The notes under the pieces are model-generated. The model made no database searches. It was not told the origin of the DNA and was given only the letters and a program-made list of their open reading frames with translations. From assembly GCF_905475465.1 (NCBI RefSeq), contig NC_062236.1, forward strand, positions 9,434,001 to 9,498,000: 64,000 nucleotides of DNA, in the 5' to 3' direction. Below are positions 11,862-24,400 of this stretch, piece after piece. Source of the stretch: Pieris napi (lineage: Eukaryota > Arthropoda > Insecta > Lepidoptera > Pieridae). Both the position numbers and the translations under genes were made by a program. Each line of letters begins with the position of its first letter. Within the stretch, counting starts at the first letter, position 1.

Positions 11862-12551
11862 GCATGTCTTTAATCAAATACGTACTTAACTTTAATGATA
11901 TTTTATTAATGAGAGGCCATATTATTTCAATATTAACTATATCAATTATGTACTTCATTTAATTAACAGCTCTCGCATATCTTTAAACAAGAAGCATTTT
12001 TTTATCTCTTCGCCTTTTGATGCAAATAATGTTTTTTTTATAAAAAAATCTTAAAAGTACCATAGACAAGGAAAGTATTCTCATATTAAACAACCATGTA
12101 TAATGTAACAAAACCGGCAGACGCCACTGAAAAAAACAGCTTGTCTATCCTAGACAATGGACGGCGGCTACAAAGAGCCGATGCCATAGATAAATAATAT
12201 TTTTCATACTCATTGATCTTGCGTGGGCATGTAAGACATAAGCTTTAGCGTTTATTTTTTGTTGTGAGGTTATAGTACAAGCTCGATAGTAAGTTTGTTT
12301 AAGTTAAGTTAGGTTTGGAAGGCACATGTGTCTATTTATTTGACATATTTATCAAAACGCAAATAAATCATATATTTTTAGGATGCCTAACTAAATGGTA
12401 CCTTTAAACATTAAATAAACACAAGATTTAATTTCGTATGATACATTACTGACGAGTCCAAAGTACTAAACTAACTGAAGTATTGTAAGTAATTCTATTT
12501 TCAATCCAGGTTTTCTTAGGTTAGGATTGATATTTTTTTATATATCAAAGA
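11862..12551. other. intergenic DNA, no gene seen
   Basis: AT-rich sequence; no exon-like frame or shared repeat recognised. Confidence 0.4.
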
Positions 12552-12800
12552 AACGGGCAGGAGGCTCCTGATGTTAGTTGAGCCATAGACACTGACATTG
12601 CAGGGCTCGAAAGTGCGTACCTGCCTTTTAAAAATTGGTACGCTCTTTTCTCGAAGTCAAATTGGTTCGAAAATACATTGGTGGACAGCTAGCTTCACAT
12701 TGTGGTGTTGCGTCGCAAACCTGCCTTAAAAAGCGCTCAGTTGTGGAACGGCGGACATCGAACTGATACGGGTGAGATTTCGTATTCTGCCTCAATAAAT
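12552..12800 (-). mobile_element. 3' fragment of a jockey/CR1-type LINE
   Basis: The plus strand carries aacgggcaggaggctcctga, the gtggacagctagcttcacat block and ttgtggaacggcggacatcg, ending with cgtattctgcctc. The order matches the 44.6 kb copy. The frame is broken. Confidence 0.65.
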
Positions 12801-13862
12801 TAGTGCTATTTTATTCTTGTTCGTAATATATTTAGTTAATATTTTATCTATTCTAGTACATTTGTATTAAACACTAAAAATAATATCCGCTACCACTTAT
12901 ACTTTATGGCACACTCGAGGGAGCGTTAAGGGTACTTCATACGAGTTATTAGCTCCTTTGTCGAGTGCCTCTACATATCTCATGCTTCGCCGAACCCACT
13001 GAGTTCTGTTATTGTGGCAAAGCTCTAATGCCGCTGTTTGTAACTGATAGATTTTAGTGTTTTGACAGTTTATAGGTAAAAGATAATTTCTAGTATAGAG
13101 TACATAAAACTGGGTATATGTTATATAGAAAGAATATTTATTTGAAATCAATTAGAAACACATAATCACAAACCAAACGCAACTAGTTTTTAAGACTGCT
13201 TTTAACTCAGAGAATAAGATCACCACTTTATTCTGAAACCATTAAAAATATAACGATACCAATTACAATTGGTACAAATCAGGAAACATGTCCAAACAAT
13301 TATTACACCGCAATAAATAACAATGAAATTGTCAACAAATCGAAAATTACCACCATCTGCCGCCACGTGACATATCCCAAAGGGTTTTGGCGCGCTTTGC
13401 ATCTGTCAAGTAGCCATCTTTGGTGATAGAGTAAATTTGCAATTTTACGCGCCATTGACTCCAATGGTATGAAATTAACCGCACTTAATCTGTTTATTTT
13501 CTTTATCTGTTTGCCGAATGGTTAATTATTCGACTGTCTGTATGGATTATGTCCCGTTATGACTATGAGAGTTTAAAATAGAGGAAACGCTTGACTAGCT
13601 TTAAATTAATGTTAACTTTGCAATTTTTCGCCTCTTTGGTATAAATCCAATATTAACGTTTTGATTTACAACTTAATTTGGGTGAAGGTAATTAAAACTC
13701 AAATTGTGCTACACGGAACTGGGACTTTTTTCAATGAATCTTTTGAGTATGGAGATCTCACAATTAGCTCCAATAAATATTATCAATCAGCTCTAATACA
13801 TCGAACTTGTTCCAGTTCTGCATACGGACTCACCTGTCAACCATATGCCAACAAATCAATTC
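12801..13862. other. intergenic DNA, no gene supported
   Basis: A few open frames of 60-84 codons occur without recognisable domains. A modestly GC-richer patch with ccgccacgtgacatatccca lies around 13360. Confidence 0.4.
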
Positions 13863-13960
13863 ACTTCAAAATCATTTATTCATTTATACACTTATGAACG
13901 TCAATAAAGAAATACATAATAAATTCTTCTAATTTTACATTTACTTTTTACTCTTTTACT
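13863..13960 (-). repeat. LINE 3' tail repeat fragment
   Basis: caaaatcatttattcattta, acacttatgaacgtcaataa and cttctaattttacatttact match the ordered blocks of the 58765-59135 copy. Confidence 0.55.
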
Positions 13961-13961
13961 T

Positions 13962-14015
13962 ATCGCCTACACATATGAAAATATTAATCATATCATAGTC
14001 TCATATGTAGGCGAT
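13962..14015. repeat. inverted repeat around an AT-rich loop
   Basis: atcgcctacacatatga (13962-13978) pairs with tcatatgtaggcgat (14001-14015) except for a 2-nt bulge. It could be a small MITE or the edge of one. Confidence 0.5.
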
Positions 14016-14228
14016 GAGAACTTGGAGAAGCTGATCATGGATTGTTACCATATGCACCGATAGAGTCTCGTCATCAGCTGCTAAGGGAACTGTACACCTG
14101 CAGCAGGAAGCGCTGGAGAGCTCTGACCATGACGTTAAGACATAAGCTTCGGCCCAGAGAGAGATAAAATAATATCGGAGATGTTTTTCTTTCACGCGTT
14201 AGTGACGTAATAAAATTCAATTAGTCCT

Positions 14229-14312
14229 GTGCGCAACAACCTTTTTAGGTCTGGGCCTTAGATTCTTGTATCTGTTTCATGATCATTTGACAACCTAATT
14301 GACAATTTACTT
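14229..14312 (-). mobile_element. 3' fragment of the tRNA-derived SINE
   Basis: The minus strand holds only the SINE tail (ggcccagacctaaaaaggtt and the upstream atgatcatgaaacagat-like block). The tRNA-like head is absent. Confidence 0.6.
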
Positions 14313-14344
14313 ACACGAAGACACACACACACATACAAAATACT

Positions 14345-15990
14345 TGTACACAGCCTGGGTACAAACTAAAAAAACTAAGTTTATATAGGTTTAAAGAACT
14401 TTATTACTCATAAGAACTTAATTAGTTCGCTTAAAATGAGATACAGTAGGTACTTAATTCTAAAATTATATAATATTAGTCTCTCTAGGGCGTTGGAAAC
14501 ATTACTGATTGCAAATAATCTTTTAGACCTCCTTTGAAAACATTTATATTTTCGCACAGTTTCAATTCTTCTGGTAAGTTGTTGAACAACTGTGCTCCTT
14601 CGAATAATATTGTTGTTTTTCCGTAATTAGTCCGCGGTGTTATAAGTTGAAGTTTATTTTTTTTCCTCAAGTGGTTTGTATTTGTTTTTTTATGTAATTT
14701 TATATTTGATTGGATGGAATTTATTATAATTTTCTTTACTAGGATGCATGTGTAGTATATATATAGTTGTCTAATATTTAGTATTTTTGTTTTTTCATAT
14801 AATATTTTAGTTGGAGTTAAGTGGTTATAATGGAATAAAACTTTTATAATTTTGTTTTGGGTCCTTTGTAATTTATTTAGATTAGTTTTCGCGGCTGATC
14901 CCCATATTTCAATTAAATATTCAAGATTTGATTTTACTAAAGAGTTGTATATAATAGTTCGTATTTTTTTTGGGATGCAGTGTGCAACCTTACGTAGTGC
15001 AACTAACAATGACATTAGTTTTGTTTTGACATGATCGATATGCGACTTCCAGGAGAGCTGGTCATCTAATATTAGTCCGAGATACTTTTCTTGAGTTGAG
15101 CGTTTTATTGCATCATTATTTATTATTAGTGGTGGGTAGTCTGAAATCTGTTTATTTCTTGCGGCGAAAATCATATGAGATGTTTTAGATGTGTTAATAG
15201 TTAATAAGTTATATTTTAACCATTCGCTGAGTAGCTGTAAGTCCTTCTGAGCATTATTTATTAAATCACTAATCGATTCGCCGAAATAAAATAGGCAAGT
15301 ATCGTCTGCGTACAATGTTAGATGACCTGTGAGCCCTATTTTGTTAATGTTATTAATATAAATTAAAAATAGCAAGGGACTTATTATGGAGCTTTGAGGG
15401 CAACCATATGGCACGTTTTGGATTGAAGACTTGAAATTTCCTAGTTTTACAACCTGACACCTGTTTAGTAAATAGGATGTAAACATATCCAATGCTGTGC
15501 CTGTGACACCAGCATTGTTTAATTTTTGTAAAAGCTTTTGATGACTCACAGTGTAAAATGCTTTTTTCATATCAATAAAAATACCTAGTACAATATTTTT
15601 TTGGTCAATATTTGTTTTGATTTTTGTGATTAAATCAGTCGCTGCCGTAAGAGTACATGATTTAGCACGAAAGCCATATTGTTGTTCGATCAAAAAATGT
15701 TTTTCGCTTAGATAATTGTTCAGGCGGGTATATAAAACCCGTTCAAATTTTTTTGATAAAACAGATAGGACCGACACAGGCCTATAATTGCTAGGATCAG
15801 TTCTACATCCTGATTTGTGTATAGGACTGATCTTAGCAACCTTTAGTGTGTCAGGGAAGATACCTTTCTGTAAACAAACATTTATACAATTAGTTAACCT
15901 CTCAACAATAACACTTTTTAGGCATTTTATAGATTTGGTGCTAATACCATCCAAACCGGTGCTGGTGTTGCTGTCGAGATCGTCGACTTA
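14345..15990 (-). mobile_element. 5'-truncated jockey-clade non-LTR retrotransposon
   Basis: The element comprises the reverse-transcriptase frame described below plus about 140 bp of 3' sequence with an AATAAAG-type signal. The endonuclease domain and the N-terminal part of the polymerase are missing, as expected from incomplete target-primed reverse transcription. The unbroken frame implies recent insertion. Exact ends are uncertain; no target-site duplication was identified. Confidence 0.7.
14485..15987 (-). CDS. reverse transcriptase, C-terminal 500 residues (jockey-type LINE ORF2)
   Basis: The frame is open from just after a TAA at 15988-15990 to a TAG, and no ATG marks its start. It is a LINE reverse transcriptase. 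Early motifs are ISPIHKSGCRTDPSNYRPVS; motif A is FIDMKKAFYTVSHQ, where Tyr replaces the usual second Asp of AFDTV; motif B region is GCPQSSIISPLLF; the catalytic box is LYADDTCLFY. The thumb and C-terminal region follow, to PEELKLC and a final VMFPTP. The YADD pair is intact, but without endonuclease and N-terminus it cannot be autonomous. Usual ORF2 length is about 900 residues. Family assignment to the jockey clade is by motif spacing and wording, not by search. Confidence 0.85.
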   Translation of the reverse strand, partial: VDDLDSNTSTGLDGISTKSIKCLKSVIVERLTNCINVCLQKGIFPDTLKVAKISPIHKSGCRTDPSNYRPVSVLSVLSKKFERVLYTRLNNYLSEKHFLIEQQYGFRAKSCTLTAATDLITKIKTNIDQKNIVLGIFIDMKKAFYTVSHQKLLQKLNNAGVTGTALDMFTSYLLNRCQVVKLGNFKSSIQNVPYGCPQSSIISPLLFLIYINNINKIGLTGHLTLYADDTCLFYFGESISDLINNAQKDLQLLSEWLKYNLLTINTSKTSHMIFAARNKQISDYPPLIINNDAIKRSTQEKYLGLILDDQLSWKSHIDHVKTKLMSLLVALRKVAHCIPKKIRTIIYNSLVKSNLEYLIEIWGSAAKTNLNKLQRTQNKIIKVLFHYNHLTPTKILYEKTKILNIRQLYIYYTCILVKKIIINSIQSNIKLHKKTNTNHLRKKNKLQLITPRTNYGKTTILFEGAQLFNNLPEELKLCENINVFKGGLKDYLQSVMFPTP

Positions 15991-16516
15991 TATCACACTT
16001 TTAACCAGGCTAAAACTCCTTTTACATACTTACATATACATATATAAACCCAATTCAACAGTACCTTTAAATGGCACATATTTCCCCCATTAGCCGCCCC
16101 CCTCAATTATGACGTCATAAACTCATTAAACGTACATGTTTCGACAATTACCAACCCTAAATGTGGCGCTACCTATCTCAATTAAGATTAACCAAGTACC
16201 GAGGATGATAAAAACCTTATATAGATATCTATGTGATATTGTTATGTATTGTTCATCGTAATAAATAACTCCAAGTTTTATAAGTAATTTTAAAGGCTTT
16301 TTTATTGTTCTTTACGAAACCAGAGAGAATAAATTTAAAAATGTTAGTAATTTCATAACATTAGTATCTTACAATTATTATTTATTTTCATGTTATTGTG
16401 CTCAATGATGAGACATTTAATTATTTATTCGATTTACGCGCGTTTTTGAAGGAAAATTAATTAATACAAATTAACTACTTTTTTGGCTAATTATGCCTCT
16501 AATTTAATTAAGACAG
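15991..16516. other. intergenic DNA, no gene seen
   Basis: A short patch (16085-16170) is GC-richer with gccgcccccctcaattatga. Otherwise AT-rich and featureless. Confidence 0.4.
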
Positions 16517-16700
16517 TTTTTGCCGCGCACCACAACTGAAGTAATTCCGAATCAATTCCATTTAGGGTCCTTTAATAAAAGAGCGTACCAATTAATAAAT
16601 GGCCGGCAACGCACTTTCGAACCTTCTTGCAATGTGAGTGTCCATGGGCGGCGGTATCACTTAACATCAGACGAGTCTTCTGCTCGTTTGACCTCCTATT
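16517..16700 (+). mobile_element. jockey/CR1-type LINE ORF2 C-terminus fragment
   Basis: The plus strand reads PRTTTEVIPNQFHLGSFNKR, then AYQLINGRQRTFEPSCNVSV and HGRRYHLTSDE. This matches, in order, the peptide encoded by the opposite strand of the copies at 862, 12552 and 44627. The tryptophan-containing start of the block is lost. Confidence 0.7.
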
Positions 16701-16714
16701 ACATAAAAAATAAT

Positions 16715-16996
16715 TAAAACTCCTTTATTTGTTTAAAATGTACTACAAAGGTCATTATGGTCATTCAAAATTCTTGGCATAGCTGCTAACTTCACGCATA
16801 TTATATTTCTTTTTACTTCTAGATTGTCCTATTCCCATCTCGCTGACGCACGCACGGCGCCCGGCTGGTTTAAAAAGAATTCGTTAGTGGGCAACTTCAT
16901 TCGGTTAATTTTGTGTAACGGTGCGCACGCTTCGTAAAATTTCACTCTCATCAATTTTTCATAACGCGCCTAAAGAAGTATAACTTCAAAAATCGA
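16715..16996 (-). mobile_element. element ending in the palindrome gaagtataacttc
   Basis: It ends with cataacgcgcctaaagaagt followed by ataacttcaaaaa (palindrome at 16975-16987). Upstream blocks gtgcgcacgc, cgtaaaatttcactctcatc and attcaaaattcttg occur in the same order at 27615-27876. The terminus also matches, reversed, 50921 and 62476. It has no coding capacity and is probably a non-autonomous DNA element. Confidence 0.6.
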
Positions 16997-17249
16997 CTCG
17001 AACGATTTGATACGGCAAGACCGTTTACAATTATTAATAATTTAAAGATTAATTATTTTATAATAATTTTGACAAAGTACTAGTCTGTTAATTTATTGTT
17101 CATTTTAAATAATATAGTATTAATCGTGTAATTATTATTTATTTACAAACGCTTGCCAACGCTCGGCGCACTGATACATTGGTACAAGAAAAATAGAATA
17201 CAAGATTTAAAGTGACAAACACTTATAGGCAAACATTACACTTATATAC

Positions 17250-17482
17250 ATTACTAGCAAACTCGGCGAACTCCGTTTCGCCACCAGATGGCTTCGTTTT
17301 ATGTATCATTTCGTTTGGTGATCCCGCTTTTCTGTTGAAATTTTTCCAGAATTTTCTTTGCTATAAACCTCACGGAGCCCGAGACCTTTCCAACGAATGC
17401 AAAACCGTGGAAATCGGTTCGTGCGTTCTGGAGTTATAGCGTCAGGAGGGAAAACCCGACTTACTTTTATATAGTAGATATC
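17250..17482 (+). repeat. interspersed repeat (ctagcaaactcggcgaactcc family)
   Basis: It starts actagcaaactcggcgaact, holds gttcgtgcgttctggagtta and ends acttttatatagtagata. It resembles in architecture the elements at 6053 and 10735 but is not the same subfamily. Confidence 0.55.
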
Positions 17483-17966
17483 ACTCGACACATTATCACA
17501 ATTTATATCGATTCATTCATTACAAAAATTAAAGAAAAAATTATTTATAAGTGTGAAGGGAGCAACTATGTACCTATTATCCAGACGTAGCTCTTTTATC
17601 AGAATGCTCAATCTGGATATCGGTGGGTTTTGGCCAAAACACCTTCTTCTGGAAAGGAGGAATAATGGGATGCCTGGGGGGGTATCTAGAGGGTACAAAA
17701 TTTTTTTACGATATTATTTATTAGCTTGACGATTTGATAGCTTTGTGGCTTAATCCGTAAAAATACATGAATATCTATGACTCACATGAACTCTTTACTT
17801 TGTGATATCTTTTTGTAATGAAACTGACTTTTATCATCATTTCCCAAATAGCAAAATCACTTTAATACCTAAACGACTCGACTCAAAGCTTTCAGATCAC
17901 ATTTCCCCCTCATCATAGACACCCTCTCAATCATTTAACTACTGTTTATGGTCATTACTTGTAGTC

Positions 17967-18008
17967 CGGGATTGTATTCCCGGGACACTCTCCCGGGAAT
18001 GTATCCCG
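17967..18008. repeat. GC-rich inverted repeat
   Basis: cgggattgtattcccggga (17967-17985) and tcccgggaatgtatcccg (17991-18008) are near-perfect reverse complements around cactc. Another half-site, cgcgggatcgc, follows. It stands out sharply from surrounding AT-rich DNA. Confidence 0.6.
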
Positions 18009-18293
18009 CGGGATCGCATGTGTCTGTGGAATTGACAGTTGTTTTGTCTGTGGTTTGCGTTTTTTATTGAGTTATCCGTCAAATTGTTTATAAATGTAAT
18101 AGGGATTGAATTTTTCGTTACAAGAGTTAATGTATAAATTGGTTTATTAAAGAAAGTTTAATTAGAACATAATAATACTGAAATATATATCTTGATATCA
18201 CAACCTATATAAAGTTGTTGTTTTGTGAAAAGCATAAAAGGTTGTAGTGGCTTTTTCAGATAAGGAAATCTTTGAAACTTTTTTTTTGTGGTT

Positions 18294-18480
18294 GCGTGAT
18301 CATTTGTTTTTTCCTTACGGCAAGTAGGTGATCAGCCTTATATGTCCGTCAGGATCCATCGACTTATTGGCTCGTAGGCATGGTTTCCTAACTATGAGCT
18401 TTGAGCACTGCCGGGGTTCGAACCTACGAACTTAGGAATGAAATTCACACGTTGATACCACTACGCCAACACTGCTCTTT
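18294..18480 (-). mobile_element. tRNA-derived SINE, variant subfamily
   Basis: The minus strand gives agagcagtgttggcgtagtg (A box tggcgtagtgg) and B box aggttcgaaccccgg. It keeps the aggctgatcacctacttgcc block but lacks the final ggcccagacctaaaaa tail, and its middle diverges from the main family. Confidence 0.7.
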
Positions 18481-21400
18481 AACATACAGTAATAATATAA
18501 TATTGTATGTTATACAATATTATATATGTGTTAATAATATTATGTGTTAACAATATGTTATATACTACAACGAAGGTTTGTGGAACCATTTTGATACATT
18601 TTTAAATCTCCAAAGGGTCTTTATTTAGGTTGGCCTAAGCAACCATAACATACAAAGTTGCGGGCACCAGCTACCAATACTTAAATATCACAGATTGATA
18701 CCCATCCAATTATAAGACCCCGAGATCTATGGAATATAGTAATTACTGTTCACATTGGGGTAACGTGTGATAACCCCCTTTGATGTCGCTTTGATCTGCC
18801 CCTCTTTTGTTTTTAATTTTGTGACATTTAATAAACCTTTTTTGTTTCAAAGAGGTTGAATATGTCTTATACAATGTTCTGCTGTCTCATATGATTATAA
18901 AAGCATTTTAACTCAATCAATTTAATGCATTTTTAACTTTACTTTAGAAGTAATAAACCTGTTATTAGAGAAGTAAACGTTTAATGAAACTATTAAATAG
19001 AAAATTAAGTTAATTTGCAAAATTTAAACAACAGTCAAGTGAGTTACCGACACCAAACAAATTTAACCATCGAATCGAAAACAAACATCTCAATTCAAAT
19101 TTCGAGCAAGCTTATTCTAAATTCAAATAGACAATACTGGCTGAACAGGCGCATTAGAGAGTGTAAAGGTTGTCGTACAGTGGGCCCCGTACGGGAGGTA
19201 CTTTGTGTTATTTATTTTTTTTACTATTAATATAGTTGTACAGTTTTATACTACTGTTGTATTTTAGTTTAAATTAACTATTTATTACCCTTTTACCCAT
19301 TTTTTTTTAATTTATCCTTACCGTATGAATTAAATATAAGGTGACTGTACAGATACCAATAAAGATTATTTTTGTAATGTTTTTTTTAATAATACGATAA
19401 ATTTAGTATAAGATGCTCTAGCTAATTAGTTTTATGATTTAAGCTTATCTTGTAAGCGAATAAATAAATTCTAAATTAGATCTATCATTAGTTAAACTAT
19501 CAGGAACACGCAACAATGTAATTTTATATTTTAACATTTATCAAAACGTAGTATTCTTTTTATATTTTAGTAATCAATAAATATAATAAACTCTTTTACT
19601 GTAACACGGTCCTAATAGGACTATTACACGACCAGTTGGCCAAATGGCGCGAAATCCGACCCTCTCGACCAAGCCCAAACATTGGGGGCGAACACAGATT
19701 AAACATCAGATAAAGTTTTTATAGACTATAGACTATTCGTCAATTAGAGTAAAGAGGTTATAATGATCTCGATTTGCTTTTAACGAATAACAATTTTAAA
19801 TTTAAAAACTATATTCTTGAATTTAAACAAAATTCGCTACAATATATTATCGAGAAATATTTAATGTTAAAAACAAAGAAAATTGCAATTTTATTTTTTA
19901 TTTAAAAAAACATTTATTCATGATTCAAAACGTTATTCTCTATGTTGCATTATGCCGTAAACTGCCGCTCATTCTTACAGAAAAACTGCGCAAGTTAATG
20001 GAGAAATCTATCATATTTAAAATCAAGGTAATGAAAATCAAGCAAAAAATGTACACCTAAATCTTATTATACTCTGCGTAAGTTTTTGGTTTCTAATTAT
20101 TTTATAAACGAAGCTTACCATATCTGAGTTTTACTCTTTGCCCAGTTACATTATGCCGTCCAATGGAGGGAAGCCCGCGGGACGTAATAACCTCCTAATG
20201 GCCCGACACATATTTTTCATTCCGACCTATTAGAGGTCCACCTAATATGGGGATTAAAATTTTACGATTGACATATCTGCGTAAAATGCTCTATGATTGA
20301 ATGTGGGTTTGCTTTTAGGCTTTAATTATGATTTGTTTTCGTGAATATCGCTAGAATTGCAATATGCTCCATGGCTGTGAGTACCTGAGTTAATCCCTGA
20401 CCAAGCAATAATTGTTTTGGATAGATACAGAGGCTTACTTGAGTCTTCTATTGAGCTGGAGTTATAAAAACTTAGTTTATAAGATCATATTAGCACACAT
20501 GTTCCACTATTTGGTACGTAGTAAGGAAAACTGGCCGATGACGTTCAAAAATACAACATAGTAAATTAGATTGGGGATTGGGGTCTTCGTAGGTGATTTC
20601 TTATACAGGCTTGTAAATAAAAAAATCTCGCTAATACGCATCTGTAAAGTGTATTTTTTAAATCGTAAGTATTTAAAAATGTAATAATTTTTCTATGCCT
20701 TGCTAATTAGGCCTGTTTATCTTGACCATGTTCAGATATAGTATTAGCAATTATAATAATAAAAAATGTTTTCAAAATGGTTACTAAAACGTTAAAAAGA
20801 GTTTTATACCTACCAAGACAAATAAAGCTATTCATTATTTAAGTAATGGACAATAAAATACCACGCCCAAATAATTATATTAAATTGTAATTGTCACGAG
20901 AACTGATTCCTATAAAGTTAATTAGGGGCCGCCCCCGCATAAAAATATTACATTAAGCACTTTTAGTTTGCTTATAGTCTGTGATAGGGTGACTCTATAG
21001 TACGGCTTAATCTATGGATGAATTTTAAAAATAATTCGACTTTTAAATCTTAAAAAATAACTGGTGATATGCGTGCCTTGATTTTACATCAATTTTACAT
21101 AAATGTTTTCAAGGCCGTATTATCCTAAGACCTGGCTGAAAAAAGAGAAAAATTAAATTGTCATAATATCCTTTAAATTGTAGTATGTGTAATTAAAGGT
21201 ATAGTGACCGTATTCCTGCCAATACTAACTAATTTATTGTAGCCATGATATTGTAGTTCAAACATTTGTTCCAACGTATATTATTATAATTGTGATAAAA
21301 TTTTCGAAGTATTGTTTTCAATAAATAAAACTTTGTATGAAGTATTCCTAACCGATTAGTTTTCTGCATATAAATTAGCTATCTATCAGAAGCAATAAAA

Positions 21401-24400
21401 TAATTGTTACACCAGGATTGAAGCCTGAATTATCAAGCCATGTGGCATGTGTTCTATATAAGCCACAGAGTGAGTTCATATATGATAACTAAATTGGAGG
21501 AATCACTTTGAAAACCGCTATCAACAAACAAAATTGTACCTCAATGCTTTAAAATATGGTTCACTTTTGATTGCGTCGCAATTGAGTCCCCCTGATTTGG
21601 GATTACGTATAACGAATCGTAAATTCGATCTTTGACACCTTTTTCATTTGGATTTAACTGAACTCTTGAGATTGATTTTAGAAATCACTCATTTGTAGAT
21701 TTTATGGGTTTAATAACTTTTTTTTTTTAAATTACCCTAAGTTTTTTTTAACTTATTTTGTTTTTCATCAAATTTTTACTTAAAATATCGGCTTTTGTGA
21801 ATATCCAGGTCATAGCTTTGACGGCATCTCTTTTACTGGGGAGTTGATTGGAAAAGGTGACACATATACCGCAGATCTCAAAAACATATAACTTTCGATA
21901 TAATAATATAGGTATAGTGATAATTTAAAACTTATGATTACATAAATTGATTGTGAGGAAGTTGCATAGATCTGGTGAGCGTAGCGCCTTCTTAAGTTCT
22001 AATGTAATTTTCACTCTCGACATATTTTCATAAGTATTTGATTATTCTTATGTTTGAGAGCAAAAATAAAATATATATTTTTATTGAAATGCCTAACTCA
22101 TATTTCAAACCGCCATTGGCATTGTATGTGTTTTATTATTTAGTAATTATTATAATTACGATTTATCCCTATTGAAAGTGTCGTATAATTATCTTGAAGT
22201 CATCTAATAGAAGGTAAAATATATATACAGAAGTGTGGCAATACTTAAATAGTATATAAAAACTAAACTTCTTTCGTTAAATTTCTATCTAGAAGATTGC
22301 ATGATTTATAGCAATCCATAGACACATAAACGCCATACGTGTGTACATGGATGATGTCTACTAGAAGTATTCCAGATCGGTGACAGATCACACTAAAGAA
22401 ATTCGTTACATCTCGTTTTTCTCACTTTGTTAATTTTATACTTCTATACTAATATTAAAAAGAAGAAAGATTTGATTGTTTGTTTGTTTGAAATGAATAG
22501 GGATGCTTACTAAAACTTGAACAATCTAACCCAAGGTGTAAAAAAATTAACAAAAAACTTCCTTCAATCGCGTGCGCTGCGAAAACTATTAATGAAAGAA
22601 CAAAATGATGTATTACAATTTTTCAGGACACATCACATTTTTTATAACACATCTATAAAAAATGCCGCGACAGCATGTCACTATCTTTTATAGTTACGTC
22701 ACAATAAGCATCCTTTTATTAATTTGTTTTTATTAAAATACCACCGCTAGAAAATGCTCTTTATTCGTACCTAGGTATTGATCCTTATCAAAATAAATAC
22801 CAACGTTTCACATAAGCTACAATTTAATGGTATAACCACCAAAAAAACATGGTGGATTGGTGTTCTCCTGCCTTTTCTCTTGAATAGTTTACTACTATGT
22901 AAAATAACAAAAATCTTAGCCACAGCAACGCTTGGCCGAGTCTACTAGTAGATAATATTTTTAAGAAACTTGTGTCAACTGAACAAAGTTAAAATTGCTT
23001 TTAAATTAAAATTAGTCCCAGTTGCCACAGACAGACATCACCCTTTTTGTTTCTAAACAGAATCATTAATTAAAGTACTCGTAAAGTAAAAGCCACTAGC
23101 ACTAACTGGATCCAGATAAGCTGACACACGAGCTGCAATCTCGTTCTTCAATCGAAGGACTAATCTCATTCACCTGTAAGGTTCTGTACTCATTCCCTTA
23201 CAGTGTAGTGAACGAATGAGTATTGAGTACAGATATTAATAGTTTTTTCCCGATTTTGGATTTTATATAAAAATAATACTTGACGTGTTAAAAGTCTCGT
23301 TCTGGGTCTCTTGTGCATACCTGTGCAGATAGTCGTGGATTATAACTGTCAAAAAATTAATAAATAATTTATTATCTATATCGAGGTTGTACAGTTTCAC
23401 AGATGCGAATCTTTTCTTAGTCGAAAAAAAGGTATTTTAATGTGGCAATAGAAATAAGTTTAATGTCTAAATTTTATGTACTCATCTATAAAATGGAGGT
23501 TAAAATACTTATGTTTAACGCGATATTAGCACACGGTTCTACAACAGTGCTACGCGCTTCGTAGCAGCTTAAATTAGACTAAAAATTATTTAATTTAAAG
23601 TTATCCAAAATCATATGGAAATATACTTTAGGTATATAAATCCTCAAAAAATTAAGAACTAGTAATTTAATAGTAAAACAGAATATAATGATACAGTCAT
23701 AGTTTTCTTTCCTAATTTATTTATATAGCTTATAACGTAAATTCTATGTAAATAAATAATGCTTTTGAGATATTTTTTTTAATGATCAAAAATTAATAGA
23801 AAATACAATATTTAATGTTTAATCAATAGCATCAAATGTAAACGCACCCTTAAAATGTAATACAAGTTGCAATTCTGTGACAGCTTTCACGGCCCATTTG
23901 TAGTTTCCTTGTAACGGAACGCAGCCAAACTGCAAGTCTTTGAGCCGTTTGAAAATCGAACTCCAGAGCGTCAATCAGCAAAATTGGAACGCTACAAAGA
24001 AGAACGCAGTCCATTTGCAATCTCAATTCGAAATTCGAGTTTCGAATTCAAATGAATGACCGTTGAAACACGAAGCGCCCCCTATTTCGTCTCTTTTTGG
24101 AATGTTAAATATTAGGCCTTAATTATTCTTTTCATTTCTGATTTCCGTTTATAAGGCATTTGGCTATCTATAAAACTTCATATTTTGGTATTAATACTGC
24201 AATATTTTAATGCATATCTATCATTTTAAATCTTTTCAGTTAACAAACATGCATCCTTATTTTATTTGTTTCATAAAATAAAATAATGCAAAGTTATAGA
24301 AAGTGTAAAAGGATAAATATATACGCAAAATTTAATAATAATAATGAAATTTATTAATGTTGGGCCCGTTACGACAAATTGTTTTATGTATAATATGGTA

